From positions 744,001 through 808,000 of the forward strand of contig NZ_JACVPD010000001.1 in assembly GCF_018882095.1 (NCBI RefSeq): DNA of 64,000 bases, given 5' to 3'. The first letter of the stretch is position 1; each line of letters begins with the position of its first letter. Shown here one piece after another: positions 10,771 to 19,776 of the stretch. The DNA is from Polynucleobacter sp. CS-Odin-A6 (GTDB taxonomy: Bacteria > Pseudomonadota > Gammaproteobacteria > Burkholderiales > Burkholderiaceae). Under the pieces are notes generated by a model, which made no database searches, was not told the DNA's origin, and saw only the letters and a program-made list of their open reading frames with translations. The translations under genes were made by a program, and so were the position numbers.

Positions 10771-11814
10771 TTATTTCCGTTTTAATAAAAAGTAAGCGCC
10801 CGGCAATACTGAGATCACAGTAATGGCTCCGTAGCTGATGGATGCCAAGACTGTCATTGATGGGTTAACGCCCCACAATGCCAATACAGAAGAGAGTGTG
10901 GCTTCACGTAAGCCCCAACCAGAGATGCTGATGGGCAGCATCAAAAGTAGGCTCAGTGCAGGTAGGCCAATCATCAGCGCTTCAATAGGAGCGTCTACCC
11001 CATAGGCCTTAAGACAAAACAAGAGCGTTAGAATCGTCAGCGCATGAATACCAATTGCGAAGGCCGCTTGAGCTAGATTCATGGGCCAGGAAAAAGCCAG
11101 CTTGATGCCCGGCAGTGCGTGATTCATTTGGAGGCGGTCAAGCAACTTTTGTAAGAGATTACAGGAGGGCCCCCAAGCCAAAATGACTGCAGTCAAGAGA
11201 CCTGCAAAAATCATGAGGCCGGTGACGGCATAACCCAGATCTTGACCCCAGGCAGCCAAAGTGGCGCCGCCTAGAATGAGGCCAATGCCACCTAAGAGAT
11301 TGTTTCCTGCTAAACCAAGCAGGCGGTCTACTAAGACCATCGAAAAGCTGAGGCGCAGTTTTGGGTTTGCGTGCTCCAGGTCAAGCGAATGATGAAGCTC
11401 TGCGTCTAATTCTTTCTCTGCAGTGAGCTTGCCGCTGCTATTGAGATGAGTGGCAGTAATCGCACGATAGCTATCCCCACCAAGAGTGCTTGGCAATCCT
11501 TGGTTAATCAGTCCGCCAGCAAAATAGAGTGCCACAAAGTTGGTGAGACTGCCCTGAAACCCAACCTTGCGCATCAGAAATCCCCAGCGTAATCCGCCAC
11601 AAATAAAGGCGCTCAGCATAGTTAATCCAGCAGCTAAAAACCACCAAGGTTGCATTTGAATCTGAGAATCGAGTAGCGTGTGCCAATCAATCCCGCTAGT
11701 GGCTTTCCAGAGCAGTGCCACGGAAAGCACAATGCGAATCGCCGGCCAAGCCCGTTTAAGGACTGCTTTCCACCCAGATGGGACTTTTGGGATGGCTTGG
11801 GGTTGTGAACTCAT
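10771..11814 (-). CDS. Lysylphosphatidylglycerol synthase transmembrane-type (flippase-like) protein
   Basis: A polytopic inner-membrane protein of the LPG_synthase_TM/UPF0104 family without the catalytic GNAT-like domain of MprF. The ATG at 11814 (MSSQPQ) is preferred. A longer frame starting at a TTG (11853) would add 13 residues without clear support. A charged loop rich in Glu and His (around ELDAELHHSLDLEHANP) interrupts the helices in the middle, and the C-terminus carries ISGWGLREA, a family hallmark. Members translocate or modify phospholipids. In this cluster, between GT9 and GT39-type transferases, a role in moving lipid-linked sugars is plausible but inferred. Confidence 0.78.
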   Translation of the reverse strand: MSSQPQAIPKVPSGWKAVLKRAWPAIRIVLSVALLWKATSGIDWHTLLDSQIQMQPWWFLAAGLTMLSAFICGGLRWGFLMRKVGFQGSLTNFVALYFAGGLINQGLPSTLGGDSYRAITATHLNSSGKLTAEKELDAELHHSLDLEHANPKLRLSFSMVLVDRLLGLAGNNLLGGIGLILGGATLAAWGQDLGYAVTGLMIFAGLLTAVILAWGPSCNLLQKLLDRLQMNHALPGIKLAFSWPMNLAQAAFAIGIHALTILTLLFCLKAYGVDAPIEALMIGLPALSLLLMLPISISGWGLREATLSSVLALWGVNPSMTVLASISYGAITVISVLPGAYFLLKRK

Positions 11815-11896
11815 AGGCGTAAGGATAATGCCTTGAGCGATGAAGGGCCACAAAATGGCCGCAAAAGGGCCCTAAAAGAGTCCTGAGTTTGGGAAA

Positions 11897-13393
11897 TTAA
11901 TGGGCTACACCAGCGTCTTGCCAGTTGCGACAGAGGCTGTATTCAAAGGTAGATAAGACCTGCCCCAAACGGATGATTTCTAAGCGATCTAGTAGTTGGC
12001 AATGCTCAAAGGCCAAATTCCCCCTGACTGGTGAATTAAAGGCCATGCCTGACCAGTTCATGAGTAAAACGCTTGAACCCGCAGGTAATTGCCCAAACCA
12101 GAGATCAAATTGATCCTGACGCTGATCCAGCACAAAGACAGGTAAGGGGCTGGCATACCAAGCGGCTCGGCTAGCCAGTGTCCAGTTTTGGACGGCAATA
12201 CTATTTACTTTGCTTGCTTGAGCTAATTGAGTTGCTTTTTGCCCTGCTAACTTCCATCCATAGAGATCTGCAATCGGATTAGATTTAATCGCTGCAGTCG
12301 AGATCCCGCCGGCCAAAACAAAGCCAAAGCCCAGCAAGCAAATGAGCAGTTGTCCAACAACTAACAGTCGAATGAAGACGCGATGCTTCATGACCCATAC
12401 TTTAGCTAAGCCGATACCGGCAAAAGGCGCCAAGCAAAACCAAGCGGGGGTAGTCCAGTGGGGCAGGCCGCCACCTCCAGACAATGAGGCAAAAATAGCA
12501 AAGGGGATCACAAAGAAGCTGAGCAAAGCGATCAGAATCCACTTTTGTACGTGCAGGAAATTCTTAAGAAATATCCATGCGCCCAAAATGATGAGAGGCC
12601 CAAAGCACACAATTTGAATGCCAAGAAAAACAGCGACTCTGCGCCATGCCCAAGGACCCCCACTGCCATGGTCAAGTTGATACTTAAATGAGATCCAATC
12701 ATTGATCCAGTTCCAGTAGAGCACTGGACTAATTACTATCAACGCGATTACTAAAGCCAACCAAAAACCAGTTTTGGTGACCCACGCCTTCTTGGGGGAT
12801 GCTAAAAAAACCCACAACATGGCGAATGCGGTAAATACAGCAGTATATTTACTCAGACCAGCTAAACCCAATAGCAAGCCGGTAATCACCCAATCCGTGA
12901 TTGAAAAAGTATCCTTGCGGCTCCAACGCAAAGCCATCAACATGAGTCCAAGACTTAAAGGGGCAAGCAAGGTATCGGGTAGTAGGCCAATAGCTAAAAC
13001 ATGAGGCAGTGGTGCTGCAATAACAGCCAAAACGGCCATGAGGCCACACAAATTAGCTGAAGGTAGCGCAGTCGTTAAATAACTAACATTGCGTCCCTGT
13101 ATTAAATGATGAATTTCAAGCGTAACTCGATACACTAGGAAAGCAGAGAGCACCCAGAGTAATTCAGGGATTAGCCGAATAATTCCTTCGGATGATGTCA
13201 GGGAAACCAAGGGCCACTGTATCCAGCCCACGAGTGGTGGGTGATCAAAATAACTCCAGGCTAAATGTTTTGCATATAAAGCGTAATGGGCTTCATCCAC
13301 TGAGAATTCAATCGCAAATCCCAAGGCAAAATGCACCAACGCAGCAATGCAGATGCTAATGGCGGCCCAGTTTGAAGGTGATTGATGGCGCAT
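11897..13393 (-). CDS. ArnT/GT39-like membrane glycosyltransferase
   Basis: A 498-residue polytopic protein of the dolichyl-phosphate-mannose/ArnT-type superfamily. The first periplasmic loop holds the conserved acidic pair D33-E34 (VDEAHYALYA) and YFDHPPLVGW (48-57), the catalytic signature of GT-C enzymes that take sugars from polyprenyl phosphates. Multiple transmembrane helices follow and a soluble tail closes the protein. The target is likely lipid A, a glycan or a protein at the outer face of the inner membrane. It heads the minus-strand envelope group. Its start is close to the divergent DUF3047 gene. Confidence 0.83.
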   Translation of the reverse strand: MRHQSPSNWAAISICIAALVHFALGFAIEFSVDEAHYALYAKHLAWSYFDHPPLVGWIQWPLVSLTSSEGIIRLIPELLWVLSAFLVYRVTLEIHHLIQGRNVSYLTTALPSANLCGLMAVLAVIAAPLPHVLAIGLLPDTLLAPLSLGLMLMALRWSRKDTFSITDWVITGLLLGLAGLSKYTAVFTAFAMLWVFLASPKKAWVTKTGFWLALVIALIVISPVLYWNWINDWISFKYQLDHGSGGPWAWRRVAVFLGIQIVCFGPLIILGAWIFLKNFLHVQKWILIALLSFFVIPFAIFASLSGGGGLPHWTTPAWFCLAPFAGIGLAKVWVMKHRVFIRLLVVGQLLICLLGFGFVLAGGISTAAIKSNPIADLYGWKLAGQKATQLAQASKVNSIAVQNWTLASRAAWYASPLPVFVLDQRQDQFDLWFGQLPAGSSVLLMNWSGMAFNSPVRGNLAFEHCQLLDRLEIIRLGQVLSTFEYSLCRNWQDAGVAH

Positions 13394-13441
13394 GCCCTGA
13401 TTTTAGACTTACTCACCCCATTCTTTGGGACAATCAGTCGT

Positions 13442-14248
13442 ATGTCTAAAAGAATTTCTCTAAAAAGCCTCTTACTGTTAACTGCCACAACCCTATTTTT
13501 AGGCGGTTGCGCTGGCTTGACTGGTAACTCGTTTGAGAATGAGGCGGGCCAAGCCTTTAATGCTGATCAGTTACCAGCCCAAGAGGACTTACCGAAATTC
13601 TCCACTCAGAAAGCGCGCGAGGGCATACCAGAGGGGTGGAGTTTCTATCGGATTGCACCTTATAAGAAAAATACCATTTACCGTCTTGAGAATTATCAGG
13701 GTCGTACTGTTCTTTCCGCTAACTCTAAAACTGCGGCTTCGGGTCTGGCGGTAAAACTCCGCCCACGCTCGGCACAAAATTTATGGCTACAGTGGGAATG
13801 GAAGGCAGTAGGCGCAATTCTGCAAGCAGACAACGCAGATAGTCAACGTGACGATGCACCATTGCGTCTGCTAGTCGCATTTGATGGCAACAAGTCAACG
13901 CTCTCCTTAAAAGAAAAGCTGACCTTTGAAATGGCCAATTTAATTAGCGGTCAAGAGATGCCTTATGCCACCGTAATGTATATCTGGTCAGGCAAGAATG
14001 CGCCCAATACTGTTCTGAATAACGCGCACACCTCACGCGTGAAAATGATTGTGGTGGATTCTGGCTGGGATAATTTAGGTGAGTGGCGTAAGCATGAGCG
14101 TGACCTTGCTGCTGACTACAAACTGGCTTATGGAGTAGCCCCAGGTAATGTGATCGGCATCGCATTGTTGACCGATACGGACAACACCAAATCGGAGGTT
14201 CGCGCTCTCTATGGTGATATCGAGCTATTACGTAAGAATGTAAAGTAA
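13442..14248 (+). CDS. DUF3047 domain lipoprotein
   Basis: A 268-residue exported protein of the DUF3047 family. I chose the ATG at 13442, because it gives a signal peptide ending in a lipobox (LGGC). The frame opens further upstream at 13382, but that start would overlap the divergent GT39 gene. The domain shows the Trp-rich core (LWLQWEWKAVG) and the later VRALYGDIELL end common in the family. Function is unknown. It lies divergently from the envelope cluster and ends 31 bp before the copA stop, so it is not part of either operon. Confidence 0.8.
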   Translation: MSKRISLKSLLLLTATTLFLGGCAGLTGNSFENEAGQAFNADQLPAQEDLPKFSTQKAREGIPEGWSFYRIAPYKKNTIYRLENYQGRTVLSANSKTAASGLAVKLRPRSAQNLWLQWEWKAVGAILQADNADSQRDDAPLRLLVAFDGNKSTLSLKEKLTFEMANLISGQEMPYATVMYIWSGKNAPNTVLNNAHTSRVKMIVVDSGWDNLGEWRKHERDLAADYKLAYGVAPGNVIGIALLTDTDNTKSEVRALYGDIELLRKNVK

Positions 14249-14279
14249 GGTTGTAAGGTAACGCTGCAAAGTAATGCTG

Positions 14280-16592
14280 CTAACGAAGGCTCGGCCGCCA
14301 GCGCTTCAAGAGTAGGGCATTGCTTAATACGCAGAAGCTGGAAAGTGCCATTGCGCTTCCTGCCAGCATGGGTGATAAGTAGCCGAGTGCCGCCATCGGT
14401 ATGCCAATGGTATTAAATGCAAACGCCCAAAACAAATTTTGACGAATTTTGTTCCAAGTTTTCTTGGAGACATCGATTGCATCAGCCACCAAAGTCGGCT
14501 CACCGCGCATGAGGGTAATGCCAGCGGCCTGCATAGCTACATCCGTACCAGTAGACATCGCCATACCAACATCTGCCATCGCCAATGCAGGCGCATCGTT
14601 GACACCATCTCCTACCATTGCAACGTAATGCTTTTTACCTTTCGCCACACTTTGTAATTTCTGAATAATTTCTGCTTTATTGCCAGGCAATATTTGGGCA
14701 AAGACTTCATCAATGCCAATGGTTTTACCAACGCGAGTAGCGGCGGCTTCATTATCACCAGACAGCATGACTGTCCGAATATGTAATTCATGCAGCGCAT
14801 TGATCGCTGCTTGCGCATTCGCTTTGAGTTCATCCCCAAAAGCAATGACTGCAATTGGACGAAGTGTCCCTTTATCACTCGAGCCTGTATTTATTAACAC
14901 AGAAACAGTTTGGCCTTGATCAAAATAGGCCTGCGCTTGTTGCAAAATGGTGTCGTATTCAGCTTCACCTTTAAGGGAGGCTACACTTTGTAAACGTAGT
15001 GTCAGACCTGCAAAAGGACCGGCACTTGGAATACCTTCAATGCCAATCCCCGGCAATGCCTTACTGGCTGATGTCGCAACCGGTGAAAGGTTGTTTTCTT
15101 TTGCTGCATCAAGCAGCGCCTTTGCTAAGGGATGTTCACTACCTAATTGCAAGCCTGCGGCAGTAGCGAGTATTTGATTTACCTCTATTGAAGATGCATC
15201 AAAGGGCGATGAGAAGGGCATCAAGGCGAGCATGCGGGGTTTGCCTAAGGTGAGCGTTCCCGTTTTATCAAAGGCAACAATATCGAGCTTGTGCGCCAGC
15301 TCTAAAACCTGAGGATCCTTGATCAAAATGCCAAAGCGAGCAGCTACGCCAGTGCCAGCCATGATCGCGGCAGGCGTCGCTAAGCCGAGTGCGCAAGGGC
15401 AGGCAATGACCAGAACGGATACAGCGCGCAAGATCGCAATGGAGCTTGAGTCAAAGTAAAGCCAATTACCGATACCGGCCATGAGTGCCAGCACAATGAC
15501 AGTCGGAACAAAAATGGCGCTGACTTGGTCAACCAGTTTTTGAATGGGCGCCTTTTGTGTTTGCGCATCCTCAACCAAGCTAATGATTTGTGAGAGCACG
15601 CTTTCAATCCCAACAGCATGAGCCCTGATCACGAGAACGCCTTCACCATTCAAAGCACCCCCGATCACTGAGGAATCGATCCCCTTTTTGACGGGTTCGC
15701 TTTCGCCAGTGAGTAGAGATTCATCTACATGGCTAGCACCGAAAATAATGACGCCATCTACAGGAATGCGTTCCCCAGGTAGTACCAAGACCCTATCGCC
15801 AGGCAGCACTTGATCCAAAGGGAGGTCGCGATATTGGCCGGCACTCACCCCAGCGTTATCCTGCAGTTCGAGGCCAATATTCAATACCTTGGCATGCTCT
15901 GGCCAAAGTTTTTGTAGGGCGCGAATCGCTTCACCAGTGTGTTGTTTGGCCCGTGCTTCGAGCCATTTACCTAATAAAACCATGCAGATAATGACGGCCG
16001 AACCTTCAAAATACAGTTCATGTACTTGCGCATGAACATGAGTAGGGATCAGCAAGAGGTAGAGGCTAAGTCCGTAAGCAGCACTAGTACCCAGCGCGAC
16101 CAGCAAGTCCATATTGCCAGCCCCAGCTCTTACGGATTTATAGCCAGCCACATAAAAACGCCATCCCAATACAAATTGCACTGGAGTAGCGAGTGCCAGT
16201 TGCCACCATCCTGACAAGGACCATTGCATGCCAAAGGGCATTAAGAACATCGGTAAAAAGAGGGGAGCAGATAATAAAAAACTGAGGATAACCCGACCCA
16301 AGCCATCGTCAGCCCAAAATGACTTGGATATATTTTGATTTTGATTGCCACGAGCCGTGCTTTCTTGGGCTTCATAGCCAGTTTTTTGAACGAGGCCAAT
16401 GATGTCTGAAAGGCTGATTGAGCCAGTCTTAATGCGAATTTTGGCCTGCTCAGTCGCCAAATTGACGCTCGCAGCCTCCACTCCAGGAATCTTCCCCAAG
16501 GCCTTCTCTACGCGACTCACGCAAGACGCACAGGTCATCCCGCCGATATCTAGGGTGAAAAATTCAGAATTGGTCGTATCTTTGGCGCTCAT
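14280..16592 (-). CDS. copA: Copper-translocating P1B-type ATPase CopA
   Basis: This 770-residue protein exports Cu(I) from the cytoplasm. It has a single N-terminal heavy-metal domain with C21-x2-C24 (GMTCASC), eight-helix P1B topology, a C398-P-C400 membrane metal site, the phosphorylated D442 in DKTGTLT, and a late GDGVNDAPAL hinge. The TGE actuator motif is present (LTGESEPVKKG). An MBD copper chaperone is encoded divergently 73 bp away. No clear CueR-type dyad was found in that short gap, so regulation is not resolved. Confidence 0.95.
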   Translation of the reverse strand: MSAKDTTNSEFFTLDIGGMTCASCVSRVEKALGKIPGVEAASVNLATEQAKIRIKTGSISLSDIIGLVQKTGYEAQESTARGNQNQNISKSFWADDGLGRVILSFLLSAPLFLPMFLMPFGMQWSLSGWWQLALATPVQFVLGWRFYVAGYKSVRAGAGNMDLLVALGTSAAYGLSLYLLLIPTHVHAQVHELYFEGSAVIICMVLLGKWLEARAKQHTGEAIRALQKLWPEHAKVLNIGLELQDNAGVSAGQYRDLPLDQVLPGDRVLVLPGERIPVDGVIIFGASHVDESLLTGESEPVKKGIDSSVIGGALNGEGVLVIRAHAVGIESVLSQIISLVEDAQTQKAPIQKLVDQVSAIFVPTVIVLALMAGIGNWLYFDSSSIAILRAVSVLVIACPCALGLATPAAIMAGTGVAARFGILIKDPQVLELAHKLDIVAFDKTGTLTLGKPRMLALMPFSSPFDASSIEVNQILATAAGLQLGSEHPLAKALLDAAKENNLSPVATSASKALPGIGIEGIPSAGPFAGLTLRLQSVASLKGEAEYDTILQQAQAYFDQGQTVSVLINTGSSDKGTLRPIAVIAFGDELKANAQAAINALHELHIRTVMLSGDNEAAATRVGKTIGIDEVFAQILPGNKAEIIQKLQSVAKGKKHYVAMVGDGVNDAPALAMADVGMAMSTGTDVAMQAAGITLMRGEPTLVADAIDVSKKTWNKIRQNLFWAFAFNTIGIPMAALGYLSPMLAGSAMALSSFCVLSNALLLKRWRPSLR

Positions 16593-16665
16593 GTAGAAGA
16601 TAATCTACTTGAAGGCGAAAAAATGCCATCAACAATAGTAATTAAATGATTTAAAAGGGGTTGCG

Positions 16666-16860
16666 ATGTTTACTCTCAAGGTCTCAGGTATGACTTGCGG
16701 CGGCTGCATTAATGCAGTGACTCGTGCAGTTCAGGCGCAAGATCCTCAGGCTCAGGTGAAAGCGGACCTGGCTACCCAGGTAGTGAGTCTGGAAACCAGC
16801 TTATCTGCAGAGCGAGCCGCAGAGCTGATTGCCGATGCCGGATTTCCGGTTTCTGAATAA
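16666..16860 (+). CDS. CopZ-like copper chaperone (heavy-metal-associated domain)
   Basis: A 64-residue protein that is a complete heavy-metal-associated domain with the metal site C11-x2-C14 (GMTCGGC). Such proteins carry Cu(I) in the cytoplasm and hand it to CopA or a regulator. The start has a good AAAAGGGG site. The divergent position next to copA, 73 bp apart, strongly supports copper handling. Length and motif are normal for CopZ/Atx1-type proteins. Confidence 0.9.
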   Translation: MFTLKVSGMTCGGCINAVTRAVQAQDPQAQVKADLATQVVSLETSLSAERAAELIADAGFPVSE

Positions 16861-16969
16861 CCCTAAATTTGGATTGAACATTTTTTCGCGGGCGCGGTTA
16901 ATCTACGCGCTATTGAGATAAAAGAGCTTGGACATCCTTTGATAGGGTTGTTCTTCATAGGAGAAAGTT

Positions 16970-18058
16970 GTGTCGCTTACTGTAGAAACCGTGCAAACAG
17001 CATTAAAGGGTTTTATTGACCCAAATACGCAAATCGATTTTGTCTCGGCAAATAGTGTCAAAAATTTACGAGTAGATGGCGGTGAGATTAGTCTCGATAT
17101 CGTGCTTGGTTATCCTGCAAAAAGCCAATTCGATTCTATCCGAACATCCGTTATTGAGATCTTGCGTAATTTACCTGGCGTCAAAAATATCAATGTGAAT
17201 GTCAGCAGTCACATTGTTGCTCACTCGGTACAACGCGGTGTCAAGCTATTACCGGGCGTTAAAAATATTATTGCGGTAGCGAGTGGTAAGGGTGGCGTTG
17301 GAAAATCCACTACTGCGGTGAACCTCGCTCTGGCTTTATCCGCTGAAGGTGCGCAAGTAGGTATCTTGGATGCCGATATCTATGGTCCGAGCCAACCAAT
17401 GATGTTAGGCATCACTGGCAGACCAGAGTCGATTGAAGAAAATACAATGGAGCCGATGGAAGGCCATGGACTGCAAGCTAGTTCGATTGGTTTCTTGATA
17501 GATGCTGATGCCCCCATGGTGTGGCGAGGCCCCATGGTCACTTCTGCATTGGAGCAGTTGCTTCGTCAAACACGTTGGCGTGATCTGGATTATTTGATTG
17601 TGGATATGCCACCGGGTACGGGTGATATTCAGTTAACGTTGGCTCAAAAGGTGCCTGTTACGGGCGCGATCATTGTTACTACACCGCAAGATATTGCATT
17701 ATTGGATGCTCGCAAGGGCTTGAAGATGTTTGAAAAAGTCGGCGTACCGATTGTTGGCATTATTGAAAACATGAGTACTTACGTTTGCCCTAGTTGTGGC
17801 CATGAAGAACATATCTTCGGCACGGGTGGCGGCCAAAAGATGTGCAAAGAATATGGTGTTGATTTTTTAGGCGATCTACCACTGAATTTATCGATTCGTG
17901 AGCATGCCGATGCAGGTCGTCCTACAGTAGTAGCCGACCCGGATGGAGTCATTAGCGATATTTACAAAACGATTGCCAGAAAAGTCGCTATTAAGGTAGC
18001 CGCCTTATCAAAAGATATGAGCAGTAAATTTCCTAACATTGTGATTCAGAATACCTAA
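16970..18058 (+). CDS. apbC: Iron-sulfur cluster carrier ApbC (Mrp)
   Basis: A 362-residue P-loop ATPase of the Mrp/NBP35 family that carries and transfers [4Fe-4S] clusters. It has an N-terminal DUF59-type domain (about 1-85), a deviant Walker A motif GKGGVGKS (106-113), and the C-P-S-C pair (VCPSCGHEEH) that binds the bridging cluster at the dimer interface. The start is a GTG at 16970 with an AGGAGAAAG site just upstream. It stands alone on the plus strand between copZ and the convergent tungstate-type transporter. Confidence 0.94.
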   Translation: MSLTVETVQTALKGFIDPNTQIDFVSANSVKNLRVDGGEISLDIVLGYPAKSQFDSIRTSVIEILRNLPGVKNINVNVSSHIVAHSVQRGVKLLPGVKNIIAVASGKGGVGKSTTAVNLALALSAEGAQVGILDADIYGPSQPMMLGITGRPESIEENTMEPMEGHGLQASSIGFLIDADAPMVWRGPMVTSALEQLLRQTRWRDLDYLIVDMPPGTGDIQLTLAQKVPVTGAIIVTTPQDIALLDARKGLKMFEKVGVPIVGIIENMSTYVCPSCGHEEHIFGTGGGQKMCKEYGVDFLGDLPLNLSIREHADAGRPTVVADPDGVISDIYKTIARKVAIKVAALSKDMSSKFPNIVIQNT

Positions 18059-18107
18059 GCCTTATATGTTTTTCTGTACTCACAACGCCTCACCAGCGGT
18101 GAAGTAA

Positions 18108-18818
18108 TTAATCTGCCAACAACTCTTGGTGTAAAAAGCTTTTAGCTGCCTGTGTCTGTGGGCTGGAAAAGAAAGGGCCTACGGGGCCCTTTTCTTTGAT
18201 TTCACCCTGATCAATAAATACGATGTACTCTGCCAGTCTTTGCACTTGTGCCAGTTGGTGAGAGGTAAAGATTACATCCGAACCTTGTAGCTTGAATTGA
18301 CGAATAATTTCTTCGACTTGATCAGTGGTGTTCGGATCTAAATTGGCTGTTGGCTCATCCAGTAAGGCCAAATTTGGTTTTTGCAAAATAGCACGACCCA
18401 AGCAGAGCTTTTGTCTTTCACCAGCCGAAAGTTTATGTGCGGGACTATCCGCAAGCTGGCTTAAGCCAATTTGCTCCATCACCGCTTCAATTTGAGAGGA
18501 ATCAATTGAGGAATCTGCATCTCTTACTAAAGAGATATTGACTCTTGCTGATGCTTTAATCATTGGAGTGTGATGCAAGACTAATGCAGATCGAATGGGA
18601 CCGTTTGAATAGGTGATGCTCCCAGAATGGGGCTTGATTAAGCCATCAAGTAATTTCAAGAAGGTAGTTTTACCGGCGCCATTTGGCCCAATGCAGGCAC
18701 AAATACGATCAGTAGGAATAATGGCATGGGGGATATTTAAGATGATGCGTTCATTGCTTTTCACGATGACATCTTTGAGCTCGACAAATTGCTTGAATGG
18801 CTCTGATAAATTAACCAT
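18108..18818 (-). CDS. ABC transporter ATP-binding protein, tungstate (TupC)-type
   Basis: A 236-residue ATPase with Walker A GPNGAGKTT (44-52), the signature LSAGERQ (130-136) and Walker B LLDEP (152-156). The ATG at 18818 is preferred because it overlaps the end of the permease gene by 8 bp, a typical coupling. The pairing with a CysU/TupB-like permease and the compact size fit the TupC group of tungstate/molybdate importers. The substrate is inferred from the pair, not shown by any residue. Confidence 0.75.
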   Translation of the reverse strand: MVNLSEPFKQFVELKDVIVKSNERIILNIPHAIIPTDRICACIGPNGAGKTTFLKLLDGLIKPHSGSITYSNGPIRSALVLHHTPMIKASARVNISLVRDADSSIDSSQIEAVMEQIGLSQLADSPAHKLSAGERQKLCLGRAILQKPNLALLDEPTANLDPNTTDQVEEIIRQFKLQGSDVIFTSHQLAQVQRLAEYIVFIDQGEIKEKGPVGPFFSSPQTQAAKSFLHQELLAD

Positions 18819-19506
18819 ATCGCCGCTCCGCAATTTGCCGAACGGCAAAGGTAAATAGATTAGCCAGCAGCACAATCCCTAAAAGTACAAGTCCTAAAGC
18901 AAGGGCAAGGGGTAGGTCACCTTTGCTGGTTTCCAAGGCAATTGCAGTAGTCATAGTACGCGTGGAGTTGTTAATATTGCCACCGACAATCATGACTGCG
19001 CCTACTTCTGAAATTGCCCTAGCTAATCCGGCAAGAACAGCAATGGTGAGGGAAAAACGGCAATCCCAAATCAGCCATTTCAATGCCGAGAATTTGGGCA
19101 AACGTAGCGCTCTAAACGAGTCCCGATGAATTTTCCATGAGTCTTCTAGGATCTGCCGACTTAAGGCGGCAATTAAAGGGGTTGTGAGGAGGGTTTGGGC
19201 CAGAATCATCCCTTTAGTTGTAAAGAGCCACCCCCACACCCCTAAGGGCCCTGTGCGTGAGAGGAGTAGGTAGACCACGACACCCACAATCACGGTTGGT
19301 ACTCCCATGAGAGTATTTAGGATAACGATAATCGTCTTTTTGCCCTTAAATTCTTCGGATGCTAGGAGTGCGCCTAGCGGGAGGCCGACGAGGGTGCCAA
19401 AGAGGAGTGCTGTCAGGCTTACTTGAAGAGAGACTAAAACAATGCCCATTACTCCAGCATCTAAATGAGAGAGGAGTCTAAAGGCATCCTGAAAGGTTGT
19501 AAACAT
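18811..19506 (-). CDS. ABC transporter permease, tungstate (TupB)-type
   Basis: A 231-residue membrane permease with the binding-protein-dependent (EAA) loop region (ISEVGAVMIVGGNINNSTRT), as in TupB tungstate permeases. The start at 19506 is chosen because it begins a normal N-terminus (FTTFQDAFRLL); a longer frame adds 16 residues without support. The ATPase gene overlaps its stop. No periplasmic binding protein gene (tupA) is seen beside it, as the next gene upstream is divergent. A tungstate or molybdate supply would suit the molybdenum hydroxylase encoded about 13 kb away, which is inference. Confidence 0.75.
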   Translation of the reverse strand: MFTTFQDAFRLLSHLDAGVMGIVLVSLQVSLTALLFGTLVGLPLGALLASEEFKGKKTIIVILNTLMGVPTVIVGVVVYLLLSRTGPLGVWGWLFTTKGMILAQTLLTTPLIAALSRQILEDSWKIHRDSFRALRLPKFSALKWLIWDCRFSLTIAVLAGLARAISEVGAVMIVGGNINNSTRTMTTAIALETSKGDLPLALALGLVLLGIVLLANLFTFAVRQIAERRYG

Positions 19507-19572
19507 GAGCTCGATTCTAGCAAGGGGATGGCAAAATAGGATGAATGCAAACAATTAACCTTATCTCAACCT

Positions 19573-19776
19573 ATGGCTGAAGTCATTTGCCTCTGTAATG
19601 AGATCCTCGATACCGATTTACGTGAATACCTAGACAGTCATTTGATTGAGTCTGTTGACGAGTTGCGCGATCAAGCATCTATTTGCAACAAATGTATGCA
19701 ATGTCAGGATTTAGTGGAGGGTGAGATCTACCAGGCTCGTATGCGTCGACAACGCGCAATAGGACAGTTTTCATGA
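19573..19776 (+). CDS. BFD-type (2Fe-2S)-binding small protein
   Basis: A 67-residue protein matching the BFD-like [2Fe-2S] domain of bacterioferritin-associated ferredoxins. The ligands C6-x-C8 and C38-x2-C41 are in the right spacing, and a fifth cysteine (C44) follows. Helices between the pairs and a basic tail (RMRRQRA) fit the domain. Proteins like this release iron from bacterioferritin or pass electrons, but no bacterioferritin gene is in view. Its stop overlaps the next gene's start (ATGA), so it belongs to the same transcript as the nuclease and cardiolipin synthase. Confidence 0.8.
   Translation: MAEVICLCNEILDTDLREYLDSHLIESVDELRDQASICNKCMQCQDLVEGEIYQARMRRQRAIGQFS

Noticed and set aside
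11815-11853. TTG start for the flippase-like membrane protein
   Set aside because: The extension has no clear ribosome site; the ATG at 11814 is simpler.
18090-18102. TCACC-AGC-GGTGA hairpin between apbC and the TupC-like gene
   Set aside because: Only a 5-bp stem and no T-tract on either strand; too weak to call a terminator.
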